Below are positions 41,751 to 64,000 of a stretch of 64,000 nt of DNA, piece by piece. The stretch is taken from NCBI RefSeq assembly GCF_024713975.1, contig NC_091114.1, forward strand, positions 11,442,001 through 11,506,000, given 5' to 3'. The position numbers and the translations under genes were made by a program. The notes under the pieces were generated by a model. The model was not told where the DNA came from, searched no databases, and worked only from the letters and a program-made list of their open reading frames with translations. The stretch is from Paralichthys olivaceus. Taxonomy: Eukaryota > Chordata > Actinopteri > Pleuronectiformes > Paralichthyidae. Each line of letters opens with the position of its first letter. Position 1 is the stretch's first letter.

Positions 41751-42187
41751 TTTATCCCTGTATGACTTCTCACTAACCAAGATGCTTTATAACCATCTAT
41801 TTCTTTTCCAAGCAGGGAGTGTGACATGAGGAAATACAGGCCCCTGACATGTGACTCTTGGGCCCACTCACTTCCTCATACATTTAAAGTATCACTGAAC
41901 CCACTTTTTTGTAATCCCAATTATATTAGATTATTTGAATCATATCATATTATATAATATATATATAATTTTTTGCTTCTCTTGACTAACAGCTACTTGA
42001 CATTGAAACAGTTTTGTGGTTATTAATGTTGTAATATATTATATTTGGTTTTATATTCAGGCATTGACAACACACTTTAAATTGACTAAGAGCTGAAACA
42101 GGGACATTTCAAAGAATAAAGTAAGTCCTGCTAATGTCGAGAGAACAAGGCACCATGAGAAGAGAGATCCTTGTGCTGTCAGTGTCA

Positions 42188-42275
42188 GACAGAGAGAGAC
42201 AGAGAGACAGAGACAGAGAGACAGAGAGACAGAGACAGAGAGACGGAGACAGAGACAGAGAGACAGAGTGGACAG
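42188..42275. repeat. GA-rich minisatellite, unit AGAGACAG
   Basis: Imperfect head-to-tail copies of agagacag over about 90 bases. Confidence 0.85.
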
Positions 42276-42366
42276 AGCAGGTTAGATGGAGACAGGAGGT
42301 CACAGATCTACAGCTGCAGGGGTCACTGAGTCAATCAGTCATTCATGTGATGATTGATTAGACAAG

Positions 42367-42368
<2 letters not shown>

Positions 42369-42401
<33 letters not shown>
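42369..42401. repeat. (TG)n microsatellite
   Basis: Uninterrupted TG run of about 16 units. Confidence 0.9.
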
Positions 42402-42405
<4 letters not shown>

Positions 42406-45290
42406 TGCTGTATGTTTATGAGATTAGAGGATTTGAATCAAGACAGACTGAAGCAGGAAGAGGCTGAGACAACAGAGAGATCGAGGAAGATTAAATTAAC
42501 CTTTTAGAGTTGGAGTGAACTTTTGTTTTTAATTCACATTACACTAATCTTCTCCTCTGACATGAAGTACAAGATCTCAGAGGCTGATACCTCTTCAACT
42601 ACCCCCCTTACTTTATATCAAGGAAGTTGTAACACCTAGATTACAGGAAGTGAGACAGAAGGTTAGGAGGAAAAGAAACTAAAGGTCGAAGTTTTTCCAG
42701 AATGATAAAATTAAAGTGTAACAGTTAGTTTGAATGGACACATGCATGTCAGAAAAAGCGGAGGAACTAAAGATTCATTGTACCGCTGGGAGATTCCTCT
42801 GCTGAAATTCAGGAATGTGATGAGCAGACAGAGACAGAAAGAAGAAAAAAAGGTTTCAGGGTAAAACAGTTGAAAGGAAAAGGAAAAAAAGAAGAAGGGA
42901 GAAAAAACAGGACTGACTTTGAGATCTTACAGCAGAGAAGAAGAATAACAACCTTACTTTAATCTTACCTTAGAGAGTGAGTGAGCAGTGGGACACAAAC
43001 ACGTCTGAGCAGAGAGGGGAGTGAAATGAAGTCTTGCAAGAAGTAACTCGTCCCTAAACACACACATCCTTTCACACACACAAACACACACACACACACA
43101 CACAAAATATTTCCTGCCTTTGTGTGTGGCAGCCATAGCCCGGCCCCCTGACTCAGCCACAAAAGGAGAAACAAGTCCTGAAACCTGATTGAATCAGTAC
43201 TTGATTTGGAGGTAGTCTTCAAAAGCAAACTAAGCTTGTTTCACAGAGTAAATACCAAGCTGATAAAACCAAACTAGTAACCTGTTTTTTTAATATTTTC
43301 ACCTCTTATGTGTTTCTGTCTTTGGAAAAATACAAAAATATGTGACAAAATGTCTTTAAAATCCATCAAACTCCGCTTCCTCCACTTTCTAGGACCGTTT
43401 ATTACTATGGGGTAGATATTATGCCATATTCCGAAACTCAGAAAAGCTTTGAAAGGTTGAAACTTAGTGTTTGCAAGCTTTAAATCTAATAAAAACAGGT
43501 TTAGCATGATTGACATTAAGTTTTGAAGAATTGTATAATATCGGAAAAACATTCAAATCTCTGCAAACAATGAGTCGAGCATCTTTTTATTTCGACACTG
43601 CGCTCCGGACCTGCACTCGTATTGTAGCTTGTAGCATGACTCACTCCACAGTTGGCAAATATTGCCATAGCAACCAGCCCAAATACAGTTATTAGTCACA
43701 CGTGGTTTCAACCGAAGTTGAACACGTCTTTATGTCTGTTAAGTTTTAGCAGCACGGTGCGTCCGCAGATCATCGTGTGGCTCAGTGATTCATCATTTTC
43801 ATGGGTGACTCTCACACAAGGCTGAAGGGACCCACTGGGTGAGCCCACTGATTATCTCCTCGAGGGCGTGTACTCACAAGAGATGATAACATCCTCCTCA
43901 CCAAATAATTTGACTTCTATCTGTAAACGTCACGCTCTCAAACGAGGGGCCTTCAAAGTTCATAAAGTTCACGTTCAGCTTTGAGTTAAGAAAATGTTGA
44001 TCAATTGAGTCTGGGACTGGAATTTTAAATCAACTGAAATACATTGGAATGTTTTTAAACCTTTTTTATGTTAAACCAAGTAAGAATTTTAACAAATGTA
44101 TTCAAATAATATTTATGCAACAAAATTAGTACTGACACTGCAGTAAAATATCAGATAATCAGTTTCCATCGATGCATTTTGAATGTATTCATTTTTTAAA
44201 TCTCCTTTAGGGGCCGTATTCAAGAGCCCCTCACACTTTAAAGCAGAGGTCCCTTATAGACGGACACAGGAACTGAACTCCTGAACTGGAGGAATCACTT
44301 AAAACAATCTCAAATAGTTTAATTAAACCCAGTAAATTTCATTTTAATTCTTAATAGAGATCCCACAGACATTACACAGGCTACTATACCACACTACAAG
44401 TCCACCATCTAAAAATAATCATCACTTTCTCCTCCACTCACGTGCTCTCTGGGTTTACTGTAATCCCATCATTGTCAGAAACATATTATATAAGTGATAT
44501 GATCATTATAATGAGCTCAATCACATATGATCTAATTGAAATGTGTCTGTGATATTACTGCCTTGCTCAGAGGTTTATGTCAGATAAACACTGCACAGAT
44601 GTTAAGTGTGTTGTGTTTTAGATTTTCAATATGATAATCAATATGAGCCTGTTTCTAGATCTGGTGTGAATGAGCCTGATTTGTTTAAGAGTTAGTGGGA
44701 TCACAGCGCCCCCAGGTGGATGGAACATGTTAGTTCCACTCAGTGCACACAGATGTTCAGAATGCTGATGTTATAGACTGTAAAAAAAAAAGGCTCTTAT
44801 TAATGATGCAGTGCAGATTCTTCCCCTCACGTTATGTAAGTGAATATTTAATTCAATCTTGAGGTACATTACTTTGAGTATTTCATTTTTCTACCACAAC
44901 ATAGTGCAAACTGTATCTAAAATGATTAATGTGTATCATATCTATATACAATCTGAAACGTGAGGTACTTTCACTTTTTAAATTTAAAATCAGTTTAATA
45001 TCACGTTAACCCAGTAATCAGCATTTCGGGTAATAATAGGCCTTTATCAGACTTAAGCATTATAAGTATTATCAATAAAAAGTATTCATTATAAAAATAG
45101 TATTATACAGTATCGATGTTTAGATGCTATTTACTGGCTTCATCTGTTCAAAACATTTTCAAGATGTCCAAATATTTTGCACATCAGACTTTACCCACCG
45201 TATGTGAAATGAATCTACTCTAATACATTTTCTATTCCCCAATGAACATGTGACATACATGTGACAGAACAGGCAGAAACATGTAGTAAA

Positions 45291-47660
45291 ACTTTTATTC
45301 TTTTTCCAAGTCAAAAAACAAACAGAACAAAGATACAGAGAATGAGATAATGAATCGATTTCTATACAGTGGCAATTTTAAGTTAAACCTTCCTTTGCCC
45401 AGACGTGGCATCCTTCCTCAGTTCGAAACCCTGTCTCACCTCTGGACACACGCTAACCGCACACACATACACACTTTCAATCATTCATTCACCCTGGGAG
45501 TCCCAGCGCCCTGAATTGACCGGACGGCACACAGTTAAGACGACAGGATTGGATGCAAGCATAGTGGACAAAATGTGACATTTAAGTGGCTTAGAGGAAA
45601 GCAACAAGTTCCACCACAATATGAAGTTAGTGCAGCAACCAACCCTGCTTTATCTCAAAGGCCAGAGGATGCAGCCCCGTCAGTTCAAGACGACCCAATT
45701 AGAAGCAATGTTTCACAAAATCAGACAAAACACTTTTAGAACAGAACGCAAAAAGAATTACTGGTTGTATTTTTACTTCCTCGGGACTCCCAGTCTGATC
45801 CGATACATCCCCACCCTCCCCACGTCACTGGTACGTACACTGGAAGAAAAAAGAAACACTGATTTCAGAAATGAGGATGACTTGTGGATGAAGAGGGAAG
45901 AGGGAGGAGACCCAGCTTATCCAAAAATAAATCAAAAACCGCAACGAATGATCAAATAGAGCGAGGAGGGAAAAAAATGTTCCATTGTCATCAAGCATAG
46001 ACGCTTCCTCAAACTGGGTCGAGTCGTGTGAGAAAGCACCGATATTCAAACGAAAGGTCACACTAATGTAGTGGGTAAGGTTGTTTTTTTAAGAGAGGCC
46101 AAAAGTGATGTTTCTTTGGAAGATCTCTGCTTAAAAGGAAATAAACTGTTTCACTCTGACTTTTTGTCCATCTAACCGCAGCGATGCCACAACCCGTCGG
46201 CAGCACGCAACGTTCCGTACAACTTTCAGTGAAAAGAGTTGGCGCTATGATGGCTGGACTATTGGGGGAGAGCAGAGGGAGGTGAAGAAAAAAAAATTTA
46301 AAAAAGCACTCCCCTCCATCCCCTGCCCCTTCATCCACAGTGTATGAACACGAGCCTCCTGCAAACAAGGTTCACAAAGTCACCAAAAGCAAACAAGAGA
46401 AACCACCCCCCCCCCCCAAAAATATTTAATTCGAAAATTTTCTCTATTCATATTCACACAGAATAGTAGTTAACTTTTTCTTAAATAAACTGAATAGTCC
46501 AAATAAACCTGTGTACACGTCAACTATTAGAAATAGGACGAAGATTAGCAAAGAAGTGGGAGGGATTCGAAAAAACAAATTTCAACCTAAAGTTTGATTA
46601 AAACGTATTAACATGTGCTACTCATGCAAAACAATGACAGAAGCAGCAACGCCAAACTACTATCCCTCGTCCATGTGCGTCCCACTTCATCCAAGAATCA
46701 AAATCAAAGACAGAATAATAATTCTGACCATTATTTTCTTCCATATAAATCTTTAAATTCCCAGTGTCATGGGAAGAATAGTATCTGGAAAAGTTTTTTT
46801 TAATTTTTTTTTTTGCTTTTGATGCACAAGTCTGCAAAATGGTAGAGGACAAGAGGATGCTGGTGGGTGCTTTCATGACATCTTTGAGGTTTTGTCTTTG
46901 GGGTGTGAAGGAGGAAGAGGGGAGGGTGACGGGTACACGCACCTATGTAGTTAATGATGTTCAGAGTTAATTTTCCTTCCAAGCCAGTTTTTCTCTCCTA
47001 TAATATATATATATATATATATATCATCCACCTCTCCTGCAGACAATCCAACCCATCAAACACCTAAATCTCCATCTTTAACAAAATGCCCCCAAAACTG
47101 GCAGCAACTGGACTTTAACAAAAGAAGCAAATGGTCTAACAAGATACAACTTGGTGAAATATGCAGTAAACAAAGTCTAAACCTTACCTCCTTGATTTTC
47201 TTTAGAGCTTATGCTTTAGTGATGAATACAATCCACTCAGATTTTCAAAAAAAAAGGCTTTTGGCAATGTGTATGCTTTCCAGGAACGACTATACACCCA
47301 ACATTTAGAGAATGAGAGAGAGACTGGATGTTATACACTAGAAAGTTAAAAAGGGACATTTTCTCCCCCTCGTGTGTTCACCACATCCTCCTCTCCTTGT
47401 CATTCCCTCTTGGGATTTGCTTCAACATCCCATGTGAAAATTAAAAAACTATTTCAAAAGGCAGCCTTTTTTTCCTTCAGGCAAAGCAGTTCAAGTCTTT
47501 CACATCATAGTTTTATTTTAGATTTTTGGGGGGCAACAGTTGGGACCCCTGTGGCTAAAAACACTGCCACCTCCAGCTGGTTAAAATGTGCTGTCCTTCA
47601 AGTGTCCTCCGTGAGGTGACACAGGTTTTTCAGGTGCCCCTCCTCCTCTGTGGTGGCTCA
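45291..47660 (-). other. Probable polr2a 3' UTR, proximal and distal ends
   Basis: Directly downstream of the polr2a stop. On the minus strand a proximal AATAAA lies at 47512-47517, about 0.15 kb after the stop, and a distal one at 45294-45299, about 2.4 kb after it. Between them are a poly-C run (about 46406-46418) and a (TA)n run (about 47000-47024). Plus-strand frames here (for example 45621-45959) show no family features. Confidence 0.45.
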
Positions 47661-57826
<10,166 letters not shown>

Positions 57827-58100
57827 CCTGTCTATTCAAAGAGACGCGTCCTTCCTCGGCACGCCGCTTTATGAGCAGGAACAGTCTTTAGACGGCCACC
57901 GCGGCTCTGGTCTGGCCGCCAAAAGGGACGGGAAAGTCTCCGGAGGCGAAATCCCACGGAGCTCAGCTGTAGGCTGCCGCAGCGGAGGAATTATTAGTGT
58001 TTTGGTCCTGATGATTTAGACCGATACACTCCCTCCTCCTTTTAGCTCTAGCCTCTGTGGCGCTCTCAGCGCTTGTGAGCGCTGAAGGGACCAGCGCGCC

Positions 58101-58108
58101 TTTATATA
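58101..58108 (-). promoter_or_regulatory. TATA box of polr2a
   Basis: The minus strand reads TATATAAA followed by ggcgcgc, 275 bp upstream of the start codon. It predicts transcription starting near 58070 and a 5' UTR of about 245 nt, if no 5' intron exists. Confidence 0.6.
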
Positions 58109-58165
58109 GACCGAGCGCTTGTTACGGGGTTGCACACTCAGAAAGGCAGGGGCTGCCTCTTCGGA

Positions 58166-58173
58166 GGGCGGGG
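58166..58173 (+). promoter_or_regulatory. GC box (Sp1-type GGGCGGGG)
   Basis: Perfect GC box about 60 bp upstream of the polr2a TATA box, in a GC-rich region. Confidence 0.55.
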
Positions 58174-58198
58174 ACTGGCTCTCCGTAGTAAAACGCTC

Positions 58199-58455
58199 AT
58201 TGGCCATTTAAGACGTTGACGTGAATAATTCAGTTTGTATCACGCACAGCCAATGAGGCAGCACGTTTATTTGCTCGGCGAATCAGAGCCAAAGGCGGGC
58301 GTTGGTTCGATCTGAACTCATCCCTATTGGCTGCCTTTAACCCAAGTAGGCGGTGCGTTGATAAATTTGCATCCGGGGAATGAATATTAAATTTACCTGC
58401 GCTCTATTCGTCAGCCACGTCATTAATATTAAGTAGGCGAAGGGAGACGACCAAT
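58199..58455. promoter_or_regulatory. Cluster of four CCAAT boxes and a CRE-like site
   Basis: ATTGG at 58199-58203, CCAAT at 58250-58254, ATTGG at 58326-58330 and CCAAT at 58451-58455, in both orientations, with TGACGTGA at 58217-58224. NF-Y site clusters of this kind are common in bidirectional promoters. In human, ZBTB4 lies divergently upstream of POLR2A, so a plus-strand partner gene starting near 58.5-58.9 kb is plausible. Confidence 0.5.
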
Positions 58456-58499
58456 GGCTGCGGAGAAACGAGCCTCATTAGGATAATTTCATCAAAACC

Positions 58500-58950
58500 C
58501 TCCCATTTTCCGATGTTTGCCGAATGTGTCCGATGTGGATTTCTCCCCTCAGAGCAAAATAAAAAAAAACCTCTGTTGTCTGCTTCGTCTCGCTCCGGAT
58601 CAGCCTGAGCTCTTAGAAAAGTGGCCGAGGCCTGTACCGAGGCTCCATCAAACGGGGGGAAAGTGTCGAAACACACGATGTTTTCATCCCAAAAACACTG
58701 TCAAACGGATTATTCCTCGAGCCACGTCAGGGAAATATCGACCTGTCGTTTTTTTGCCCCGTGAATTTTTGGATCTGCGGGACTTCGTCGCAAGCCTCGG
58801 ACTCGCCCGCGCACGTTGGCCTGCCAGCGGACTGGATTTTCCCGCATGGCCCATAGGAAAGTCCGGGGGAAGCCTTAAGTGTTCATTTAGCGTCAACTTG
58901 TGAACTGTTTTGACTGTTTTTCCACTCACACGCGTGTCGGGTGGTGGGTT
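58500..58950 (+). other. GC-rich block, possible first exon of a divergent gene
   Basis: CpG-containing segment to the right of the CCAAT cluster with a 128-codon plus-strand frame (58517-58903) that shows no recognisable domain; I take the frame as incidental. It may be 5' UTR of a gene running beyond the window (zbtb4 would be the syntenic expectation), but nothing here identifies it. Confidence 0.3.
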
Positions 58951-61900
58951 GATGTCAGATAATGTCGTTCTTTTGTCTTTACGGATTTATTTTATTGTGA
59001 AAATGTGAATGTTTGACCTAGGCCATTTTTCGAAAGCGATCCGTAACACCGTCGTTTTGGCGGTAGCGACATCTGCTCGTTTAATAATGAACTTACTGAT
59101 GTTTTAAATTCCCTAATCGTTTTATTTTCATACGTAATTCAGAAGCTTGCTTGGTGATACGGTAATTTTTTTATCGTTTGCTTTATTAGAAATGCTGCCG
59201 GAGATGGTGGTTAGCTAAAAGTGCTTAGCTAACATCGACGGAATGTTCCCTGCTGCTTTTTCACTATTTCACTCATCCTCTGTATTAGCAATGTAGCTTT
59301 GATAGCTAATTATAACGCGATTATACAGTGTTTTGTTCAGAATATGTCATTTTATGTAGGATCATTAGCCCGATTAGGCTTAAACATTGTGGGACAAAAC
59401 GTCCAGCTAGCTGCCTACCAGTAAATACTCATCCGATTAAATCCTCGGTCTTGTTGACGAGCTTTCGTCTCATCGTTGAGACGGCGACGTGCTGGTTTTT
59501 GTTTACAGAGGCGATGAGGTTTATTATCATTACATTACATTATACCACTGTTTTCAGGATTAAGGGAAAGGCTACAAGAGCTAGCTTAGTCGGACTCAAC
59601 ATGGCGGTGTCTGAGGATATTCTTCTTGTTGTGAATGAGAAAGATGGAGGCTGGAATATTCTTGTTGACTTCCTAGTTCAGTGGTGTAGCTGCATTTCCT
59701 TAAAAAATAATCATTCAGTACCGTGATTACACGTAAAACGACACAAAGAGGGTTTTAGGTTCCAATGTGGCAGGGCGATTACATTGTAAAGCCTGTTAGC
59801 CAGTGTTTCAATAGTCTGAGCTCTTCGTCACTGTCGAAAGTTGAAGCCATTTTGCTAACTACAAGCTTATTGGTCTCGCATTGGAAGAATGCTGCTTCTT
59901 GCTGTTTAGCCAGTACGTGGTTATAACCCGTAGTTTAATCAACAACACTGTTAGCATCAATCTTGTCTGCAGATCAATTATTTAGTTAAACAATAGATTT
60001 ATCCAATTAGCTCCTGCTAGTTACATCCAAGGTAAGTGAAGAAACAACGTTCGGCTCCTGCTGGTTATTCAAAATGTCCAAAAGCTAAAAAGGGGCTAAT
60101 GTTAATGTCAGATTCCTTTAGAGCTGTAAATCTTAATCATCCATTTTCAAGCAGAGATAAGGTTTGTGTGAAAGGTGCTGAAATTCGTCTGTGTCGTCCC
60201 TTTGTGTAATAACAGTAAAAAGGAAATGCAAGTAAAAGCCAGACACAATATCTGAACTTCTCTATAATCCATCCGTGCTGCGAGTGCATGATCTCAGTAT
60301 GTAGTGTTTATAACATGTATGACTCTGTAATACTGCTAAAAAGAACATCTTGTCAGGCTATGTTGTAATTATTGCTGCCATTGGACTAAATAAAGACACT
60401 GAACCAACATCATGACTGGGTTGATCTATTCTTTTCTGCACAATTAAATCAGCACATTTATGTGAAACTGTATGACTGGTATATCTCAGTGTTTGTGTGT
60501 TCCTCTGCCAGCATGAACATGCCTCTTTGCCATCATCCCTTTTCGCCAGGTCCAGCAGAGGACAGTATCTTTCGAGCCCAGCAGTGAAGCTAGGTGCCCC
60601 ATCTGCAAGTATCCTTATAGAGTGAAACTGTTCTGAGTTGGAAAAAAGATGTAGCATGCATGTCAGATATTTGAAATCTTTGGAATGCGACAGTAAATCA
60701 CTTTGTTCACCATGTGCCATGCAATGCCATGACTATACAAAGGATTCATTATTGACCAGCTGGCTCCCTCCTCTGGCTCACACTGAGAATGATCAGCATT
60801 GCAAAGATATTGCACAACCACGTTTTCAGTGCAGAAGCGAGTCCCACCAGACTGTCAGACCTGCTCCCTCCACTGCTCCAAGGAGGTTACTGCATAGGGG
60901 CGAACACCCATCAGGTATGTAGCTTGGTAGTAATTTAACAAAATATCTTCAGTGGTTGTGCAATCTGGTTATTTTAAAACTGCCTTCTTTTAACTGTGAC
61001 TTCTTAAAACATACACCAGACAGGACAGTGCTTGCAAACGGTTTATGTAAACAGAAAATGTAACGCAAACCGCAGAGGGGGGGAAACAATCATACAGCTG
61101 ACTTAAGTCTGATCCCTATCATTGAAGTGTAAAGAAACTAAACACTTTGTCAGGTACTGTGTTGCTGAACTTGTTTTTCCACATTTATGCTCTACATTTG
61201 GTCTCCACAACATTTCAGAGGGATATGAGGTTATTGAGCACTAGCATTTATCTGACTGAGCTGTGGAATTTACATACAGAACAGAATCAGTCTGTTAAAT
61301 ATGAGTTGATTATACAGTGGCATACATAACATGAAGTTAATAAAAAAAATTGCATAGATAATAATGACGCATTTGATCATTTAAGACTATTTGAAAGGAG
61401 TCAGTATTTTTTTTTGCTTTTGATAGTACTTGTGAAACATGTACTTTGTCTCGGGTGAAAATTGCAGAATGTTTACTAAATGAATGGGTGTTTTTATATT
61501 TGAATTGGAATTAAGAAGTGGTTTGAAATATATATGTATTATATACCTGTCGTTTCCGTGTTAAAATTGAAGAGTGGCTGATGGTTTTGGGAGTTGGACA
61601 ATTACGCCATGATCTGGGTGACTTGTCACAGGTTGTTGACAGTGGTTTGCTTTGTGAAGTCTAAGTGCACATTTTAGTTAAGTATATTATTGGGTAGAAC
61701 TTTGTGTTTTGACCTCAACTGTCCATATATTCAAATTCACATGTGTAAACAGTACATGTGGCACATGTGACTGTTCTCCAGACACATGATTTCCTGTAAA
61801 CGGAGATGATTCATGTATCTATAGGGGGAGCTCTTGTCTGATGATGTCAGAGTCGGACTGTGTGTGCGTTTGCAGGGTTTGGTGGGGACGTGGGGAAGGG

Positions 61901-63600
61901 AGGAGCTTTGCAGCACAATAAAGTAAAGAACAAGAAGAGAGGGAGAGACAGGCAGATGCAGAGGATGGTGGGAGGCGCAGACTATTTATTTTCTCTGTGA
62001 TTTTATTGTTAAAAAGCCGAAACTAACTGGATTCTCATTATTTCAACCTCATTATTGTATTGAACAAGCGAGTCATTGCAGGTGAAGTATAATCCAGCAA
62101 AAAACTGAATATACTCACAATTTCCAAGAGAATTAAATCACTGTGAGCATGAATAACTAAATATAAAATGTCCTTTAAGGCTGTGAAGATCGATTTTGTG
62201 GGTCTTAGTAGTAAGTTTGTAAATCACATGGTCACTATGTGATTTACTGGACACTATGGTGTAAAAAGTCACAGTTTACCTCACTGCCTCATTCTCAAAA
62301 TCAAACGTAGACCAAAAACTTGTCACTTGTCAAGTCATGACGGTTTATTTTTTCTTGTGCGCAGACAAGAAAGGAATTCCCCATTATATGAACAAAAAAA
62401 CCCATTCTTAGGTCTTACTTCGCCTTAAGTTATGCACCAGGATGTTTTGTAATACAGATGGGTGACGCAAGGTCAGAGGCATGCTCTCTTCGATCCCATT
62501 GGAAAAGACCAGCCCATTTCTGTTCGCAAGAGAATGTCCTGTTCTTTGGGTGTTTGTTTTGGCTGATGTCAGCCCCTGCCAAGCGTCTTCATCTTTCCTT
62601 TGTCCATCCTTTTATCACCCGCACACTCTTTTCAGGCCTTCCAAGTTCTCATCTACCAGGATTCCTTTCAGGCGCCTCATTGACGGAAAAATAGTTAAGT
62701 CACCTAGTATTTGACTCAGAGGACGCCGCAGAGTTTTGCAGGAGATCTGCGTTTTTGTTAAGGTTCTTTTCAGCCTTTTCCTGGAACTATCTGGGTGCTA
62801 AATTAATTGCTCTTGATCCCACCTCGCGTTGCAATCGGCTTAGTGCTAATCTGGGGTTCTCACAGTGCAGCCAAGTCTCGTCTGGGCAACCCTGCACTGA
62901 GCTGTCCACTGTGCTCGTCTCCCAAGGTCTTGACCCCTGGCGCTGCCTTTCAGGATCTCCTTTGCCGTGCATCCTATTTTTTTCCCCTATCCGTCTCCTC
63001 TCACCTATTGTTGCGCTCTTCGGAACTCCATTTATGTATCGTGAATCCACTTGGCCTTCCTCTTCACCCTTGTACTCACATAATTGCTTTACCTCCCTCA
63101 CAGAAAGTTTATCTTCCCCGTTGTGCTCGAACCTTCCTCATAATTTCTCTCACGCCCTCTTCTACTGTCTTTTGTTCTCTCATTCCATGCCCTCCATCCC
63201 TCTCTTTTGCACTCTCATAGATGGCCTCATGCTGCTTGCGGTGGCTCATTCTCAAACATACAACTTGCCCTGCCTCTTTTTACTTTTCTCACTTTTTTGT
63301 GTTTGGTTTCTCTCCTACTGTTGTGTTTCCCCTGGCATGTTGCCATTCCCTCTGACCATCTGCCTCTCTTTCTTTTTTCCCTTTTCCCTCTTAACTGTCC
63401 TTTTCCCTTACTTCTCTTGTCAGCACAGCTAGTAGAAGTGATATATCATTTTATTTTCGATCACAGGACAAGTTCACCTCATGTTTCTTTTCCCTTTGTG
63501 CAAGATTTCCTCAGTACCCCATGTTTCCGGGAGGTTCTGATTGAAGTGTCAGCGTGCTATTTAAAGAGGCGTGCAGAGACAGGGTTGGTTACGGTGCCCT
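58951..63600. other. No supportable gene; possible 5' introns
   Basis: A segment at 60552-60913 is flanked by a good acceptor (cccttttcgccag) and donor (catcag|gtatgt), but all three frames contain stops, so it could only be a non-coding exon. From about 62450 to 63450 the plus strand is strongly pyrimidine-rich, which keeps a 225-codon frame open (62755-63432) without any domain. Confidence 0.35.
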
Positions 63601-63677
63601 TAAAATACAGGCTGTCTAGAAACAGGAAGTAGCATCGCCCCGAAGCGCAGCAGCAGCAGTGCACAGCCTCAGCCAAC

Positions 63678-63881
63678 ATGCAGCCACTTCCTCCTGAACA
63701 GAGGCTCCAGCAAAAACAACCCCTCATGCTTATCGGAGAACTGTGCACTCCTTCCTCCCCTCCGCTGCCCGTCCTCCTGAATGGTGCACATACACCGCAG
63801 GCTTTTCACCCCGCCACCATGGACTATCTTGCTTTCTCCCATTCTCTTGTGCTTACAGGCCTCCCTCCTCTCTCCCTCTGA
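63678..63881 (+). CDS. Unassigned 67-codon open reading frame near window end
   Basis: Starts with an ATG in fair context (gccaacATGC; MQPLPPEQRLQQ...). It contains a second in-frame ATG at 63820 in a perfect consensus context (gccaccATGG). It ends at a TGA without a clear donor. It could be the beginning of the next gene or a chance frame in CT-rich DNA. Confidence 0.2.
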   Translation: MQPLPPEQRLQQKQPLMLIGELCTPSSPPLPVLLNGAHTPQAFHPATMDYLAFSHSLVLTGLPPLSL

Positions 63882-64000
63882 ATGTCTGTCTTCGCCAGTA
63901 CAGCATGCCTCAGTAGCTGCCTGGAGATGAAGGAGCTAATTAATTTGATTTAGCCGTTCTCTCTCTGGCAGTGGAAAAAACAGCCCCCCCCTCTCTCTCT

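Larger units (their letters stand above)
41431..45290. other. Intergenic, microsatellite-rich
   Basis: No gene is seen in about 3.9 kb. It holds (CCT)n at 41716-41750, an AGAGACAG-type minisatellite at about 42188-42275, (TG)n at about 42369-42401 and (CA)n at about 43075-43104. A minus-strand donor-like TCTCTAAG|gtaagatt near 42968 could be an alternative capg 5' exon. The rest is AT-rich. Confidence 0.5.

Noticed and set aside
45621-45959. 112-codon plus-strand frame
   Set aside because: Lies opposite the probable polr2a 3' UTR and shows no domain or conserved pattern.
58517-58903. 128-codon frame in the GC-rich block right of the polr2a promoter
   Set aside because: No recognisable domain; GC-rich promoter/5' UTR sequence keeps frames open by chance.
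60552-60913. Possible internal exon with good acceptor and donor
   Set aside because: All three frames contain stop codons, so it cannot be coding; at most a non-coding exon.
62755-63432. 225-codon plus-strand frame rich in S, L, F, P and C
   Set aside because: It lies in strongly pyrimidine-rich DNA, where stops are rare; no domain, no splice context and no supporting neighbour.

Overview
The window reads as nuclear genomic DNA of a ray-finned (teleost) fish. It has intron-rich vertebrate genes with clean GT-AG boundaries, abundant CA/CT microsatellites, relics of fish-type interspersed repeats, and predicted proteins that match vertebrate families residue for residue. All protein and exon calls come from reading the sequence by eye and comparing with family knowledge from memory; no database search was run. 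For the six main genes the exon lengths sum to a multiple of three and every exon junction keeps the reading frame.

Layout, left to right. (1) 1849-9868, minus strand: slc2a4 (GLUT4 glucose transporter), 11 coding exons, 507 aa, with its 3' UTR at 1-1848 and several copies of one interspersed repeat in and around it. (2) 9.9-13.7 kb: intergenic, microsatellites. (3) 14841-18517, plus: tp53, 10 coding exons, 365 aa. Intron 4 holds a p53-type response element and an in-frame ATG, suggesting an internal-promoter short isoform. (4) 20495-25559, plus: an unnamed gene for a secreted protein with one C-type lectin domain and five fibronectin III domains (676 aa). (5) 26418-29006, plus: a small type II membrane C-type lectin (230 aa) whose last splice acceptor sits on a compound microsatellite. 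(6) 29624-32930, minus: a PRY-SPRY (B30.2) protein without RING or B-box (421 aa), with a three-fold exon-encoded repeat and a 27-nt micro-exon. (7) 35071-39443, minus: capg, actin capping protein of the gelsolin family (344 aa). (8) 41.4-47.6 kb: intergenic DNA and the probable polr2a 3' UTR. (9) 47661-57826, minus: polr2a, the largest RNA polymerase II subunit (29 coding exons, 1966 aa, full heptad-repeat CTD). (10) 57.8-58.9 kb: GC-rich promoter with TATA, GC and CCAAT boxes, probably bidirectional. (11) 58.9-64 kb: no gene I can support, possibly 5' UTR and first introns of a plus-strand gene that continues beyond the window.

The grouping of slc2a4, C-type lectin genes, tp53 and polr2a recalls human 17p13.1 (SLC2A4, ASGR1/2 and CLEC10A, TP53, POLR2A), so this is a conserved vertebrate block; capg is the outsider. 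The genes do not form a pathway and each appears to have its own promoter. The most interesting points are the candidate internal tp53 promoter, the secreted lectin-FN3 gene, the microsatellite-embedded splice acceptor, and the Met-Asp repeat that replaces the dileucine region of the GLUT4 tail.
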